Positions 7,543 through 17,847 of a DNA stretch of 64,000 bases are shown in pieces. The stretch covers positions 1,364,001 through 1,428,000 of the forward strand of contig CP040556.1 of the NCBI GenBank assembly GCA_013378335.1. Reading direction: 5' to 3'. Under the pieces are notes generated by a model that was not told the DNA's origin, ran no database searches, and was given only the letters and a program-made list of their open reading frames with translations. The position numbers were made by a program, and so were the translations under genes. Position 1 is the first letter of the stretch. Each line of letters begins with the position of its first letter. This stretch comes from Streptococcus sanguinis (GTDB lineage: Bacteria > Bacillota > Bacilli > Lactobacillales > Streptococcaceae).

Positions 7543-9062
7543 TTATTTTTTTAAAAGTCCTTCCTTGACCAGATAATCACGCGCAACAGTTTCCGCTTTT
7601 TTGCCCTCAATGCCAACTTGATAATTCATCTGGCTCATTTGGCTTTCTGTAATTTTGCCAGCCAGCTTATTGAGAATACCTTCCAACTCAGGGTGTTTTT
7701 CTAGTAATTCAGCCTTCAGGAGAGGCGCCCCTTGATAAGGAGGGAAAAGGTGCTTATCGTCTTCTAAAACTTGTAAATCATAACGCGCAAGTTCTGCATC
7801 AGTCGAATAGGCATCCGTGATTTGAATATCACCCGACTGGATAGCTTGGTAGCGAAGGGCTGGCTCCATGGTAGCTACATTAAGATTAAGGCCATATAGA
7901 GATTGCAAACCCTTGTTTCCGTCTTCACGGTCGTTAAATTCCAAGGTAAACCCTGCCTTGAGCTTGTCTTGGACTGCTTTAAGATCAGAGATGGTTTTAA
8001 GATTGTATTTTTTAGCAACACTCTTAGGCACTGCAATAGCATAGGTATTCTGATAAGCCATGTGATTGAGCAAGATTAGGTTGTCCTGTTTTCTGATTCC
8101 ATCACGTGCTGCTTCAAAAACTTCTTCAGCATCATTGCTGACCTTTGGAGCAGGCTGCAAGAGAGTTCCAGTAATCGTACCGGTAAACTCAGGATAGATA
8201 TCAATATCACCTTTTTCAGAGCTTGATAAAGGAAGTCGGTCTTTCCAAAATTTGGTTTGACCGTCACAGTCATATCCGTATTTTCCTCGATGAGGAGTTT
8301 ATACATATTCATAAGAATCTCTGGCTCTGGACCCAATTTCCCAGCAATAACCAAATGTTCTTTTTCCTGCTTGGGAATCAGACTCGGTGTATAAGAAGCA
8401 CCGAGGCCGAGGATTAAAACCACAAAAGCTGTAAATACTGTCCGAAGCTTAGCCTTTTCCATCCATTTAAGGAGACTGTTGAAAAGAATTGCTAAAACTG
8501 CGGAGGAAATGGCTCCAATCAGGATTAGACTGGCATTGCGACGGTCAATTCCTAGAAGGATAAAAGAACCTAGTCCGCCAGCTCCGACAAGGGCTGCTAG
8601 AGTTGCTGTTCCGATAATCATTACCGTTGCCGTCCGAACACCTGATACGATGACGGGCATAGCTAGAGGTAGTTCAAACTTTTTGAGCCGCTCCCACTTA
8701 GTCATCCCAAAGGCAATTCCAGCTTCTTCTAAACTAGGATCAATCCCATTCAAAGCCGTGACAGTATTTTCTAAAATCGGGAAAATAGCGTAAATCACCA
8801 GAGCAGTCAGTGCCGGCAGTGTACCAATCCCCATAAGAGGGATAAAGAGTCCCAGCAAAGCCATTGAAGGAATGGTTTGAAAAATCCCTGCAATTTGCAG
8901 CACCCAATTGGCTACTTTCTTATGACTATGAAGATAGATAGCGAGCGGAATGGTCAAGAAGATGGCCACTAGTAAGGTCAGAAGAGACAGCTGGAGGTGT
9001 TGACCTAAGGCTGCCAACCATTCGCCAAAGCGCTCCTGAAAGGTAGAAAACAAATTAGCCAT
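7543..9062 (-). pseudogene. glycine betaine/choline ABC permease-binding protein fusion, frameshifted
   Basis: The frames 8076-9062 and 7543-8160 are one gene. The N-terminal third is an OpuC/ProW-type permease with about five membrane helices and the [20 protein letters not shown] coupling loop. The rest is an extracellular OpuBC/ProX-type substrate-binding domain, beginning around [20 protein letters not shown]. The reading frame breaks at the five-A run 8212-8216; one more A gives [20 protein letters not shown] and a 506-residue protein. Start chosen at 9062, with GGAGGT 7 bases upstream, overlapping the ATPase stop by 8 bases. Imports quaternary amines for osmoprotection or choline supply. 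The break is more likely a base-call error than inactivation. Confidence 0.85.
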
Positions 9063-9783
9063 GTTGAACACCTCCAAATAAATCTGCTACGAAGCTAGTC
9101 GCAGGTGCAGATAGGATTTCCTCAGGTGTTGCCACTTGACGAATCTCCCCATCCTGCAGAACAGCAATCCGATTCCCCAACTTTAAAGCCTCGTCCGTAT
9201 CATGGGTCACAAAGATTGTTGTCATCCCAAACTGGTCATGAATACTCTTGGTCAAGCTCTGCAATTGCTTACGCGAGATAGCATCAAGAGCTGAAAAAGG
9301 CTCATCCATCAGCAAGATTTTGGGCTGGGCGATAATGGCACGGACAATGCCCACTCGCTGCTGCTCACCACCAGACAGCTCACTCGGCATACGCTGAGCA
9401 TAGTCTTCAGCAGGCAAGCCTACTAGCTTCAGCAATTCATCGGTCTTCTGCTGAATCTCTGCCTTGCTCCATCCTTTCATCTCAGGAATGAGAGCAATAT
9501 TTTCAGCCACAGTTAGATTTGGAAAGAGGGCAATCGCTTGTAAGACATAGCCTGTGGAAAGGCGTAGCTCACGCTCATCATAGTCTTTGATGCGCTTGCC
9601 ATCCATGTAAATATTTCCATCAGTTGGCTCTAAAAGACGGTTGATCATCTTAATCATGGTCGTCTTACCTGAACCAGATGGCCCAACTAAAACCATGAAT
9701 TCACCATCCTCAATCCGTAAGTTGACATCTCTCAAGACATCCTTTTCTGTGTAGCGTAGCGCTACATTTTTATATTCAATCAT
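9055..9783 (-). CDS. glycine betaine/choline ABC transporter ATP-binding protein (OpuCA/ProV type)
   Basis: A 242-residue ATPase with Walker [10 protein letters not shown] (residue 35), Q-loop, signature LSGGEQQR, Walker [13 protein letters not shown] and switch His in VTHD. It lacks the C-terminal CBS domains found in OpuCA of Bacillus. It is the partner of the downstream permease/binding fusion. GAGGAC lies before the ATG. The preceding 100 bases are a gene remnant, so the operon promoter is unclear, and the copy-2 IS sits only about 210 bases upstream. Confidence 0.88.
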   Translation of the reverse strand: MIEYKNVALRYTEKDVLRDVNLRIEDGEFMVLVGPSGSGKTTMIKMINRLLEPTDGNIYMDGKRIKDYDERELRLSTGYVLQAIALFPNLTVAENIALIPEMKGWSKAEIQQKTDELLKLVGLPAEDYAQRMPSELSGGEQQRVGIVRAIIAQPKILLMDEPFSALDAISRKQLQSLTKSIHDQFGMTTIFVTHDTDEALKLGNRIAVLQDGEIRQVATPEEILSAPATSFVADLFGGVQHG

Positions 9784-9797
9784 TCTTTGTCCTCAAT

Positions 9798-9905
9798 TTA
9801 AAACTTCCCTCGATTGGTCAAGTCTTCTACCTTAGGCATGACTTCTTTATTGTCCCAATGCTCTACAATCAAGCCATTATCATCCATAACGAACGGTTCC
9901 ATTGT
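9798..9905 (-). pseudogene. remnant of a SnoaL-like/NTF2-fold protein (C-terminus only)
   Basis: About 35 codons in one frame read ...MEPFVMDDNGLIVEHWDN, then KEVMPKVEDLTNRGKF and a stop. DNGLIVEHWDN is the closing strand motif of SnoaL-like polyketide-cyclase/NTF2-fold proteins. No beginning of the domain can be found upstream, where the sequence turns AT-rich and reaches the IS. It is probably a decayed gene end, perhaps truncated by an older deletion. Confidence 0.5.
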
Positions 9906-9971
9906 AACACTTGTGATTTCAACTATCAAGAATTTTGTTCTATTTGGAAATAATTTAAAAAATAAGCATAG

Positions 9972-9993
9972 AAAAAGCAGGTTCACCCTGCTT
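9972..9993 (-). terminator. mcrC terminator hairpin, left copy of IS target duplication
   Basis: Bases 9975-9993 form a perfect hairpin (AAGCAGG, loop TTCAC, CCTGCTT), with a T-run on the minus strand. The same 19 bases recur at 11548-11566. Before insertion this was the terminator placed directly on the mcrC stop; the T-run is now 1.5 kb away on the far side of the IS. Confidence 0.75.
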
Positions 9994-11547
9994 TCAGATT
10001 GAAGACAAAGTCCTAAGAACAGAAGTTTCTAAGGGCTTTTCTTTTTGTAAAGTCGTATAATAGAGGTAAGAACAGTTGTGAGGTGCTCCCTATGTTTCAC
10101 AAAGAAAAATCTGATTATAATCGCTGCCAATATGGCTTCTATACGATAGACGAATTGGTCCCAGAAGATCACTTTCTTCGCCAATTGGAAGCGGAGGTTG
10201 ATTTTGACTTTATCTATGACTTGGTTGAAGAAACCTATAGCCCAGATCAGGGTCGTCCCAGTCTAGATCCCGTCATGTTGGTCAAAATTCCTTTGATTCA
10301 ATGTTTTTATGGCATTCGCTCCATGCGCCAAACCATTAAAGACATAGAAGTAAACGTAGCTTATCGTTGGTTTCTTGGACTAAGCTTGGATGACAAGGTG
10401 CCTCATTTTACCACATATGGAAAGAATTACAGCCGTCGTTTTCAAGATAAAGCACTGATTACTGAGATATTTTCACACGTACTCCATCAAGCTTTATGTG
10501 CTGGTTTGATTGATCCTTCTGAGATATTTGTGGATGGAACCCATATTAAAGCGGCAGCCAACAGCCACAAGTATCATAAGGAAATGGTTGCCCAACAAGC
10601 TACATTTATGAGTGAGCAATTGGAAGTTGAGATTGATTTAGATAGGAGAAAACACGAAAAAAAGCCCTTAAAGCCCGCAAAAGAAAGCGAGGCTAAGGAA
10701 AAGAAAATCTCAAGGACAGATCCTGAGAGTGGTTGGTTCCACAAGGGGGAACACAAGGAAGTCTTTGCCTATTCTGCCCAAGTAGCGTGTGATAAGCATG
10801 GTTGGGCCTTGGCTTATACGGTTGAAGCAGGAAATGTTCATGATAGTCAGGCTTTCCCTGCCCTTTTTGCCAAGATTGAGCCTTTTCATCCAACCTATCT
10901 CATCGCAGATGCAGGTTATAAAACCCCAAGTATTGCAAAATTTTTGTTAGACAGAGAGATTACCCCTGTCTTCCCTTATACCCGCCCCAAGGGTGTAAAA
11001 GGGAACTTAAGGCCCAATGATTTTGTTTATGATTCCTATTATGACTGTTACCTCTGTCCAGAGAACCAAGTGTTAACCTATCGCACGACGACCCGAGCAG
11101 GCTACCGTGAGTATAAGAGTGATTCAACAGTATGTGTCGCCTGTCCCCTATTATCTGTTTGTACCCAGAGCCAGAATCAGCAGAAAGTCATCACAAGACA
11201 TGTATGGAAAGATGCGCTTGAATGTTGTGAAGAGATTCGACACCAAAGAGGGATGAAGGAGCTCTATAAGAAGCGCAAAGAAACCATTGAGCGGCTCTTT
11301 GGGACAGCTAAAGAATACCACAACCTCCGTTATACAAGAGAGAAAGGCAAGTCCAAGATGGAAGATAAGGTTGGGCTTACTTTGGCGTGTTTGAATCTCA
11401 AAAAACTAGTAAAAATGAGGGTGGGGAAGCCTTTTTATTTTGTTCAAATGACCATTATGCTATCAAAAGATGAAATCAAAAGATGAAATTTTAGCCTGAC
11501 AAACAGAAAAAGACAAACACTATTTGGAATGTTTGTCTACGGTCTGA
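9994..11547 (+). mobile_element. IS1182-family insertion sequence, copy 2
   Basis: Appears identical in length and sequence to copy 1, in the same orientation, with the same TCAG...CTGA ends. It is flanked by a 19-base direct repeat (9975-9993, 11548-11566) that is itself a complete stem-loop. The repeat differs from that of copy 1, so the two copies inserted independently. Confidence 0.92.
10092..11486 (+). CDS. IS1182-family DDE transposase (copy 2)
   Basis: Same 464-residue protein as at 4092-5486, with the DGTHIKAAANSHKYHK, YLIADAGYKTPS and ETIERLFGTAKEYHNLRY segments and the cysteine pairs, and the same GAGGT ribosome site. The intact frame and the apparent identity with copy 1 indicate recent movement. 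Confidence 0.93.
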   Translation: MFHKEKSDYNRCQYGFYTIDELVPEDHFLRQLEAEVDFDFIYDLVEETYSPDQGRPSLDPVMLVKIPLIQCFYGIRSMRQTIKDIEVNVAYRWFLGLSLDDKVPHFTTYGKNYSRRFQDKALITEIFSHVLHQALCAGLIDPSEIFVDGTHIKAAANSHKYHKEMVAQQATFMSEQLEVEIDLDRRKHEKKPLKPAKESEAKEKKISRTDPESGWFHKGEHKEVFAYSAQVACDKHGWALAYTVEAGNVHDSQAFPALFAKIEPFHPTYLIADAGYKTPSIAKFLLDREITPVFPYTRPKGVKGNLRPNDFVYDSYYDCYLCPENQVLTYRTTTRAGYREYKSDSTVCVACPLLSVCTQSQNQQKVITRHVWKDALECCEEIRHQRGMKELYKKRKETIERLFGTAKEYHNLRYTREKGKSKMEDKVGLTLACLNLKKLVKMRVGKPFYFVQMTIMLSKDEIKR

Positions 11548-11567
11548 AAGCAGGTTCACCCTGCTTT
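11548..11567 (-). repeat. right copy of IS target duplication (terminator stem-loop without its T-run)
   Basis: Repeats 9975-9993 and folds into the same 7-8 bp stem. The mcrC stop codon (11566-11568) overlaps its edge. The following T-run of the original terminator is replaced by the IS end. Confidence 0.75.
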
Positions 11568-12848
11568 AAAATCTAAAATTTATTGTTTCCGATTGATGTA
11601 TCTGTTGAATAAAATGGTCATAATTTTCAGCTTCTTGGGGAATAAGAATGGACCACTTTTTCAAGAGTGCCCCGTAACCTGCTAATTTACCTATGTCGTT
11701 ATCAACAACCTTCTCCACGCTTGGGAAAATAAGACCGGCTGTTTTAGCTTTTAAAATGTATGCATAGGAAATCAGTTGATATAAATCCTCACGATTGATT
11801 CCTTTTTCAGTAAATTCTAGCTTTTTATATTTGGCATCTAGTACGATTTTTAAATCTTTATGATAAAAGTCTGGATAAACATTTCGACCAGAACTGCTAA
11901 ATACAGAAATACCATCCGTCCTTTCTTTATTTCGTGGATGAATAAAACCTTCTGGCAATAATGTCTGGACATACTCTTCCCAAAGCCAAGCAATATCAAA
12001 GAGAACACCGTGTATTTTTTGCTCTTGAAGTCCTAAACCGTGCTTTTCGCTACTCAGAATCAGCAGACAGAGTTCCTGTAATTTTCTATATTCTCGAAAA
12101 TAGGCATGACGAACAGGTTTAGTTTGATTTAGTCTGATAATCTTCACACGATCAGCTAGTTTATAAGACGGAGTCACACGAATAATTTCTGTTACATTTT
12201 CACGATTAGCATCAAATACTCCACTTCCAATTATTTTCTGATTCTTAATATACTCAATGGTGTGTCGAATCAGCTGCATCAATGGATTATCATAAGCAAA
12301 CTCTCTAGTAGTATAGGAAATATTCCCCATAAAAGGAACATTTTTCTTAAGATGATTTCCTACATCAATCGCTCCCTTTACATGGCTATCATTATGGAAA
12401 AACCTCTGGTATTCCTTATAAAGCCCTTTTCTCAAAGCCGCTTGCAGATATTTTAGAAAGAGGTAAACTAATAGTTGATAGAGTTTATCTTCGCTAGATA
12501 AACCAACATCCAAATTAGTGAGATTGATATTGAGGACCTTCTGCAAGAGATAATGTAAAAAATAGTCGTTATTAGCATTTGAAAAACGAGAGGAAATCGT
12601 TAATCTTTCCTGACCGTAACCCAGAAAACCAATCACATTTCCTGTCTTAATGTTCTGATTTACAGTTTCAAAAACTTTATTGTCCTTGTCCAAGTCAGAA
12701 GTATTTTTCAAGTCATTTGGAAAAATGAAAATACTATCCTCTTGAGAAAGGCTTTCTAAAGTTCTATCTAAAAGTACCTGACTAATTTTGGGATAGATTT
12801 CAACAAAATCCTCTTTTTTATAAGTTGCTGATTATCAGTTATCCGCAT
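11566..12848 (-). pseudogene. mcrC: McrC-like subunit of type IV restriction system, frameshifted near the 5' end
   Basis: The main frame encodes a McrC-type protein with a C-terminal PD-(D/E)XK nuclease. The acidic residues lie in YPDFYHKDLKIVLDAKYKKL (D, then DAK), followed by a helix with DLYQLISYAYILKAK. No good start exists in this frame after the mcrB stop. The ATG at 12848, which overlaps the mcrB end by 14 bases, gives MRITDNQQLIKK and then leaves the frame at the six-T run 12814-12819. One more base joins it to EDFVEIYPKISQVLLDRTLE and the rest, giving about 427 residues. McrC stimulates McrB GTPase and cuts DNA. As sequenced, only a TTG start at 12711 or nearby would give a shortened product. 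Confidence 0.75.
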
Positions 12849-14469
12849 CGTCATTTCCATCGCCTTCATTATAACCCGTTATTGACTGATTTCTTTGCTC
12901 AATGCTTGTCTGATCAAATGCCTTTTTCAAAGTTTCCAAAGTTTCAACCTCATCATAAGAACCACGCAAGTAGTCTTCTAGGAGCGGTTTAATATAATCA
13001 GACCAGAGCAATTCATAATCAAAATCTACTTCCTGCAACTTAAGGAAATAACTTGGTCCAACATGGTAATGACTATTGAGCTCTTCTACTTTTTCTATAG
13101 CAGCATTCAAGTTTCTTAGACGCATTTTCGCTTCTTCAGCTCCATCTCCAAGAGGTTCATCAAGCATTCCCAGCTGACTTTCAGCCGTGATTTCTACAAA
13201 ACGGAAACGACGGCGCATGGCAAAATCAAAGGTATCCACCGAACGGTCAATATCATTCATCGTTCCGATGATGTAGACATTTTCAGGAATATAAAACTTC
13301 TCATTAGTTTCATGTAAATTAGCATATTGGATCGAAACCTCTCCATCCTTACCACGATAGCCCGGATCAATGGAGAAAAAAAGTTCCCCAAAAATCTTAG
13401 AAATCTCACCTCGATTGATTTCATCGATGATGAAGACGAATTTCTTGTCTGTATCAATTTCTGTTGGAGAAATATAGTCTTTTAGACCAAATTTTTTTCT
13501 TAACGTTTCAAGAACTTTTTTTCCCTGACTACGATAATAAGTCTGTTTTAAATAATTTTCATCTTTATAGAGTTCATAGACATAGGATTTAGTCAAGACT
13601 GTCCCTTGACTTTTGCTCTCATAATTGACATTAAAATTATTCCGGCTATTAACAGTAAGATAAGAAAAATCTGTCAAACGCTCTTTTTCATCTCTACTAT
13701 TTACATATTCAAGATAGGCATTCCAAGCTTCATCAAAATTATCCTGACCGCCTGTCTTTTGCGCTAATTTAGCTCTTTCGCAAAATTTCTTAAATATTCC
13801 ATCCTGCAAGCCGAAGCTAATCTGCCCATCATCACTTGGAAGCGGCCTCAACCCCTCTACAAAATCCGTATAGTCATAAGACGGATGAAACTGCACAAAT
13901 CCTGTTTGCTCTTCATTTCCTCCAGTCAACTCATTGGCAATTTGTCTGGCAAGATAAGTCTTCCCAGTACCAGGCGCTCCACGGAGGATGAGGTTTTTGG
14001 ATTGTTTTAAAACATCTGTATACCTACTCCTTTTTTTAATAAATTCATTATTAGACTCAAACAAAGTAGACTCAACAAATTTTATTAATTCTTTATTGGC
14101 CTTAAACACTGTACCATTTGTTGGAATATTTCCACTAAATTCAATTGATTCAGATTTTAACCAGTTAACTTCTCTAACCTGATCAAAAGAATCATCTAAA
14201 AAATAATCACTTGTGACTTCACCAATAGCAAGAATCTGATGCCGTCCCTGCTTTAAAATGACAATATCACCTATCTGAATTTCATTAATGAATTTATTAA
14301 ATTCTACTGCTTTGATATCATTTCTACCAAATTCAATCTGCAAATCCTCTTTTGACATTCTAGACAAATTTTTATTAACACCATAATCAACTGCAATTAT
14401 TTTGTTAGCTATAAATTTTTTTCCATTGCCTCCAGCACCTATAGTCCAATATTGCTTATTATATTTCAT
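12835..14469 (-). CDS. mcrB: McrB-like GTP/ATP-dependent AAA+ subunit of type IV restriction system
   Basis: A 544-residue protein. Residues 1-125 look like an EVE/PUA-type modified-base reader (YWTIGAGGNGKKF, GDIVILKQGRHQILAIGEV, VREVNWL). The AAA+ motor follows, with Walker A GAPGTGKTYLARQ (near residue 165), Walker B FVFIIDEINRGEISKIFGEL and the McrB signature GTMNDIDRSVDTFDFAMRRR. GGAGGAG precedes the ATG at 14469. Together with mcrC it makes a two-gene defence system that restricts DNA with modified bases. Codon and base use are more AT-rich than the neighbouring leu genes, consistent with acquisition. Confidence 0.88.
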   Translation of the reverse strand: MKYNKQYWTIGAGGNGKKFIANKIIAVDYGVNKNLSRMSKEDLQIEFGRNDIKAVEFNKFINEIQIGDIVILKQGRHQILAIGEVTSDYFLDDSFDQVREVNWLKSESIEFSGNIPTNGTVFKANKELIKFVESTLFESNNEFIKKRSRYTDVLKQSKNLILRGAPGTGKTYLARQIANELTGGNEEQTGFVQFHPSYDYTDFVEGLRPLPSDDGQISFGLQDGIFKKFCERAKLAQKTGGQDNFDEAWNAYLEYVNSRDEKERLTDFSYLTVNSRNNFNVNYESKSQGTVLTKSYVYELYKDENYLKQTYYRSQGKKVLETLRKKFGLKDYISPTEIDTDKKFVFIIDEINRGEISKIFGELFFSIDPGYRGKDGEVSIQYANLHETNEKFYIPENVYIIGTMNDIDRSVDTFDFAMRRRFRFVEITAESQLGMLDEPLGDGAEEAKMRLRNLNAAIEKVEELNSHYHVGPSYFLKLQEVDFDYELLWSDYIKPLLEDYLRGSYDEVETLETLKKAFDQTSIEQRNQSITGYNEGDGNDDADN

Positions 14470-14660
14470 AATCTCCTCCAAATTTTTGACCTAACCTTTA
14501 AAATCATATATTCATTTTCTAATCCTTTGCGTTGCTGTGAAAACAATACAGATAGCGCTCTACATTATGATATAAGAATTAAAAAATCCTGATTTTAAAA
14601 GGATAATATAGTTTTTCTTTATCATAGCATAATTATAGGAAAAAGAAAAGAATTTATAAA

Positions 14661-14711
14661 CAAAAAGCGCTCAGTGCGGAAGAAGATCTTCTCTCCTACA
14701 CTGAGCTTCTT
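14661..14711 (-). terminator. terminator after the Sua5/YciO-like gene
   Basis: Minus strand stem AAGCTCAGTG with CACTGAGCGCTT (2-base bulge), inner AGAAGATCTTCT palindrome, then TTTTT. It begins 7 bases after the stop. A complement-strand A-run is also present. Confidence 0.7.
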
Positions 14712-14717
14712 TTTATC

Positions 14718-15497
14718 TTAGTAATATTCACCCTGACGGTAATCCCATGAGTTGAAAGTATCGGACAGGTGCATCATGATTTTGTCAATGTCTAAGCCTT
14801 TGCGGATGACCACTGGTGCTGGTGAGATGGAACGCTGCCCACCTTGTTCTGGAATCAGTTTTCCATCCTTGTCAACCATAGAGACCATAACACCTTGCTC
14901 ATAGCGAGTTTCAATGGTCTTGTCTGGCTGGATAGAGGCTACATAGTCATCTGCTTCAATGACTAGGTCAACAGCATTTTCGATGCGCTCGCCAATTCCT
15001 TCGACCTTGCCGCGGTTTCCTTTACCAGATGGGTTGGCTGAGGATGCATAAACCATCTTGCCTTCTTCCCAAAGCTTAGCTGCCAGCTGCTCGCCCGCCT
15101 TACCAAACTTAATAACAAAACAGCTAGTGCCACGAACATCTGTCATCAGCTCTTCCCGACCGTCGCCAAATGCCTTGAGCTTTTCAAAAGCTTCTGGCTT
15201 CCATGGTAGGATACAGCCCAAGAGGATGTCTTCATCCCAATGCTTTTGATAAAAAGCTTCAATTTCCGGATTCAGCTGAGCCAAAGCACGGAGCTCATCC
15301 ATACTACCACAGAGGACAACACCTGGCTTATTACGGTTACGAGACTTAGCTTCGAACTTACGCTCCAAGCCAGCTTTATCGCTGGTCATGATGATGTACC
15401 CCACCTTGGTCGGGCAAACGATACAGCCACCATCACCTTTCAAGATGTCATAACCTTCTTGTGAAAGCTGTCCGTTCCATTGAATGTGTTTTGTCAT
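14718..15497 (-). CDS. Sua5/YciO/YrdC-family protein (threonylcarbamoyl-AMP synthase-like)
   Basis: A 259-residue protein with the YrdC-type fold. Family features are GGCIVCPTKVGYIIMTSD near residue 22, the nucleotide-binding KSRNRNKPG near 50 and VYASSANPSGKGNRGK near 150. True Sua5/YrdC proteins make threonylcarbamoyl-adenylate for tRNA t6A. This one is divergent, and since bacteria usually carry a separate canonical copy, its exact role is uncertain. Single-gene unit with its own terminator. Confidence 0.7.
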   Translation of the reverse strand: MTKHIQWNGQLSQEGYDILKGDGGCIVCPTKVGYIIMTSDKAGLERKFEAKSRNRNKPGVVLCGSMDELRALAQLNPEIEAFYQKHWDEDILLGCILPWKPEAFEKLKAFGDGREELMTDVRGTSCFVIKFGKAGEQLAAKLWEEGKMVYASSANPSGKGNRGKVEGIGERIENAVDLVIEADDYVASIQPDKTIETRYEQGVMVSMVDKDGKLIPEQGGQRSISPAPVVIRKGLDIDKIMMHLSDTFNSWDYRQGEYY

Positions 15498-15596
15498 AAG
15501 TTTCTTCCTTTTCTATTAAATTAAGATTTATTTTACCATATATTTTTATCGGAGACAAGGTTTTTTCAGAATTTTCTCAATATAGCAAAAATAAGG

Positions 15597-16187
15597 TTAC
15601 TGCCAATAAGATGGACGATTTTTTTCATATTCTGCAATCAAATCCTCGTACTGCAGCGTAATGCCGATGTCATCAAGACCGTTGAGGAGCTTGTGCTTCC
15701 ATTCACCATCAATGTCAAAGGAGAATTCTCCCACCGGTGAAAAAATCTTCTGCTGCTCCAAATCCACCGTCACTTCATCCGTCGGCTTCAGATTCGCCAA
15801 GGCTTGCCGTACTTCGAGCGGCTGGACGATAGGCAGCATACCGTTGTTGAGCTCGTTGTTGTAGTGAATATCCCCGAAAGATCCAGCAATGACTACCTTG
15901 AAGCCATAGTCAGCCAAGGCCCAGGCAGCGTGCTCGCGAGAGGAACCCGCTCCGAAATTGTCCCCTGTAATCAGAATAGTCGCCTTGCGGTACTCCGGTC
16001 TATTAAAGACGAAATCAGGATCTTCGGTGTACTGATTGTCCAGATAGCGCCATGCGTACATGAGGTACTTGCCAAAGCCTTTTTTATCAATCAACTTGAG
16101 AAACTGCTTAGGTAAAATTTGGTCCGTATCGATATTATCGTTCATGAGGGGAACCGTTGTCCCCGTGTAGATTGTAAATTTTTCCAT
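15597..16187 (-). CDS. leuD: 3-isopropylmalate dehydratase small subunit
   Basis: A 196-residue protein, the usual size for LeuD. Signatures are [17 protein letters not shown] at the start and [17 protein letters not shown] near residue 75, the swivelling-domain active-site loop. With LeuC it isomerises 2- to 3-isopropylmalate in leucine synthesis. Last gene of the leu operon, 9 bases after leuC. No clear terminator is seen between it and the Sua5-like gene. Confidence 0.95.
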   Translation of the reverse strand: MEKFTIYTGTTVPLMNDNIDTDQILPKQFLKLIDKKGFGKYLMYAWRYLDNQYTEDPDFVFNRPEYRKATILITGDNFGAGSSREHAAWALADYGFKVVIAGSFGDIHYNNELNNGMLPIVQPLEVRQALANLKPTDEVTVDLEQQKIFSPVGEFSFDIDGEWKHKLLNGLDDIGITLQYEDLIAEYEKNRPSYWQ

Positions 16188-16196
16188 AAAACTTCC

Positions 16197-17579
16197 TTAC
16201 TGGACCTCCGGTAGCTGGCGGACATCTACAAAGCGCCCGGCAATGGCTGCTGCTGCTGCCATGGCTGGACTACAAAGATGTGTCTTAGCTCCAAATCCCT
16301 GCCGATCCTCAAAGTTCCGATTACTGGTCGATGCACAGTGAACTCCGTCTGGCACCTTATCTGGATTCATTCCCAGGCACATGGAACAGCCCGGATCGCG
16401 CCATTCAAAGCCTGCATCCATGAAAATTTTATCCAGTCCCATCTTTTCAGCAGCCCGCTTGACCGGACGAGAGCCTGGTACGACGATAGCTGTTAGATTG
16501 GGAGCAATGTGCTTACCAGCGACAAACTTAGCTGCCAGCTGCAAATCGCTGAGTCTGGCATTGGTACAGGAGCCGATAAAGATATAACCTAGGTCAATAT
16601 CTTCTGCTTTCTTACCCGGTGAGAGATCCATGTAATTGTAGGCTCGCTCGTCGTTCATATCACGAATTTCTGGGAAGGATGCGCCGAACTCTACTCCCAT
16701 AGAAGGATTGGTTCCCCAAGTCACCATAGGTGCCAGCTCGGAGACATCAATCTCAATGACCTTATCATAGACAGCATCAGGATCACTGACCAGAGTCTTC
16801 CAATCGGCTACCGCCGCCTCAAAGTCCTTTGGAGCACCCGGCCGGCCTTGAACATAATCATAAGTCTTCTGGTCGGGATTCATAATGCCCATCTTGGAGC
16901 CAAACTCTATAGACATATTGCAGATAGTCATACGCTCTTCCATGGTCAGATGGTCAATCGCATCCCCAGCATACTCGACCACATGACCGACACCTGCAGC
17001 CACACCATATCGGGCAATCAGAGCGAGGATAAAGTCCTTAGAATAGACACCTTTAGGTGGCACTCCGGTAAATTTTACCAGCATTTTCTTAGGCTTGACC
17101 TGCCAAATGGTCTGCGTGGCAAAGACGTGCTCTACCTCCGAAGTACCGATTCCAAAAGCAATAGCTCCAAAGGCTCCGTGAGTGGCCGTGTGACTGTCAC
17201 CACAGACGATAAATTTGCCCGGCTGAGTCTTGCCCGTTTCGGGTCCAACCATATGGACAATCCCCTGCAGTTCCGATCCGTGAGCCGCATGCTCGATGCC
17301 AAAATCCTTGACATTCTCAGAAAGTTTATCAATCTGAGCCTTGGAAATCACATCCCGAATATCATAGATATTGACCGTAGGAACATTATGGTCAAAGGTT
17401 CCAAAGGTCAAATCCGGCCGTCTAACTTTGCGTCCTGCATCTCGAAGGCCTTGAAAAGCCTGAGGGCTGGTTACTTCATGAATATAATGTTGATCCACAT
17501 ACATCAGCTGGGGCTGGCCTTCTTCACCTGTTATCAGATGCCTTTCCCACAGCTTATCAAAAATCGATTTTCCAGCCAT
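16197..17579 (-). CDS. leuC: 3-isopropylmalate dehydratase large subunit
   Basis: A 460-residue aconitase-family protein. The three Fe-S cysteines are in [13 protein letters not shown] and [26 protein letters not shown] is also present. Full length. It forms a heterodimer with LeuD. GGAGAAG precedes the ATG, which starts 1 base after the DUF1294 gene stop. Confidence 0.95.
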   Translation of the reverse strand: MAGKSIFDKLWERHLITGEEGQPQLMYVDQHYIHEVTSPQAFQGLRDAGRKVRRPDLTFGTFDHNVPTVNIYDIRDVISKAQIDKLSENVKDFGIEHAAHGSELQGIVHMVGPETGKTQPGKFIVCGDSHTATHGAFGAIAFGIGTSEVEHVFATQTIWQVKPKKMLVKFTGVPPKGVYSKDFILALIARYGVAAGVGHVVEYAGDAIDHLTMEERMTICNMSIEFGSKMGIMNPDQKTYDYVQGRPGAPKDFEAAVADWKTLVSDPDAVYDKVIEIDVSELAPMVTWGTNPSMGVEFGASFPEIRDMNDERAYNYMDLSPGKKAEDIDLGYIFIGSCTNARLSDLQLAAKFVAGKHIAPNLTAIVVPGSRPVKRAAEKMGLDKIFMDAGFEWRDPGCSMCLGMNPDKVPDGVHCASTSNRNFEDRQGFGAKTHLCSPAMAAAAAIAGRFVDVRQLPEVQ

Positions 17580-17580
17580 A

Positions 17581-17847
17581 CTAGCTTCTCCATATGTAAT
17601 ATAAAATTCCGATTTCCACTATTATTCCGCAAATCCAAGCCAACCAGAAATACCATTTTCTGGTCTTGTGATGAAAGAGACGACCGCCTAATAAAGCACC
17701 CAAACCTCCGGCTGCCAATGCTGACAGCAGCAAAGTCTTCTCTGGAATGCGATAGTGATTTTTCTTAGCCTTTCGCTTATCCCAGCCATAAAGCAGGAAA
17801 ACGACAAGGTTCCATAGCAGGCAAATACCCGTTAATATCCATTTCAT
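17581..17847 (-). CDS. DUF1294 small membrane protein
   Basis: An 88-residue protein with about three hydrophobic segments and the DUF1294 pattern ([35 protein letters not shown]). Its start overlaps the leuB stop by four bases (ATGA), so it is coupled to leuB translation and lies inside the leu operon. Function unknown; its place in leu operons of related streptococci suggests co-inheritance rather than a known enzymatic role. Confidence 0.85.
   Translation of the reverse strand: MKWILTGICLLWNLVVFLLYGWDKRKAKKNHYRIPEKTLLLSALAAGGLGALLGGRLFHHKTRKWYFWLAWICGIIVEIGILYYIWRS

Noticed and set aside
3994..11547. Composite transposon made of the two IS copies and the 4.4 kb between them
   Set aside because: Each copy has its own, different target duplication, so they inserted independently; the genes between are ordinary streptococcal genes.
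16848..17768. Long plus-strand frame opposite leuC
   Set aside because: Shadow of leuC; no ribosome site or family pattern.
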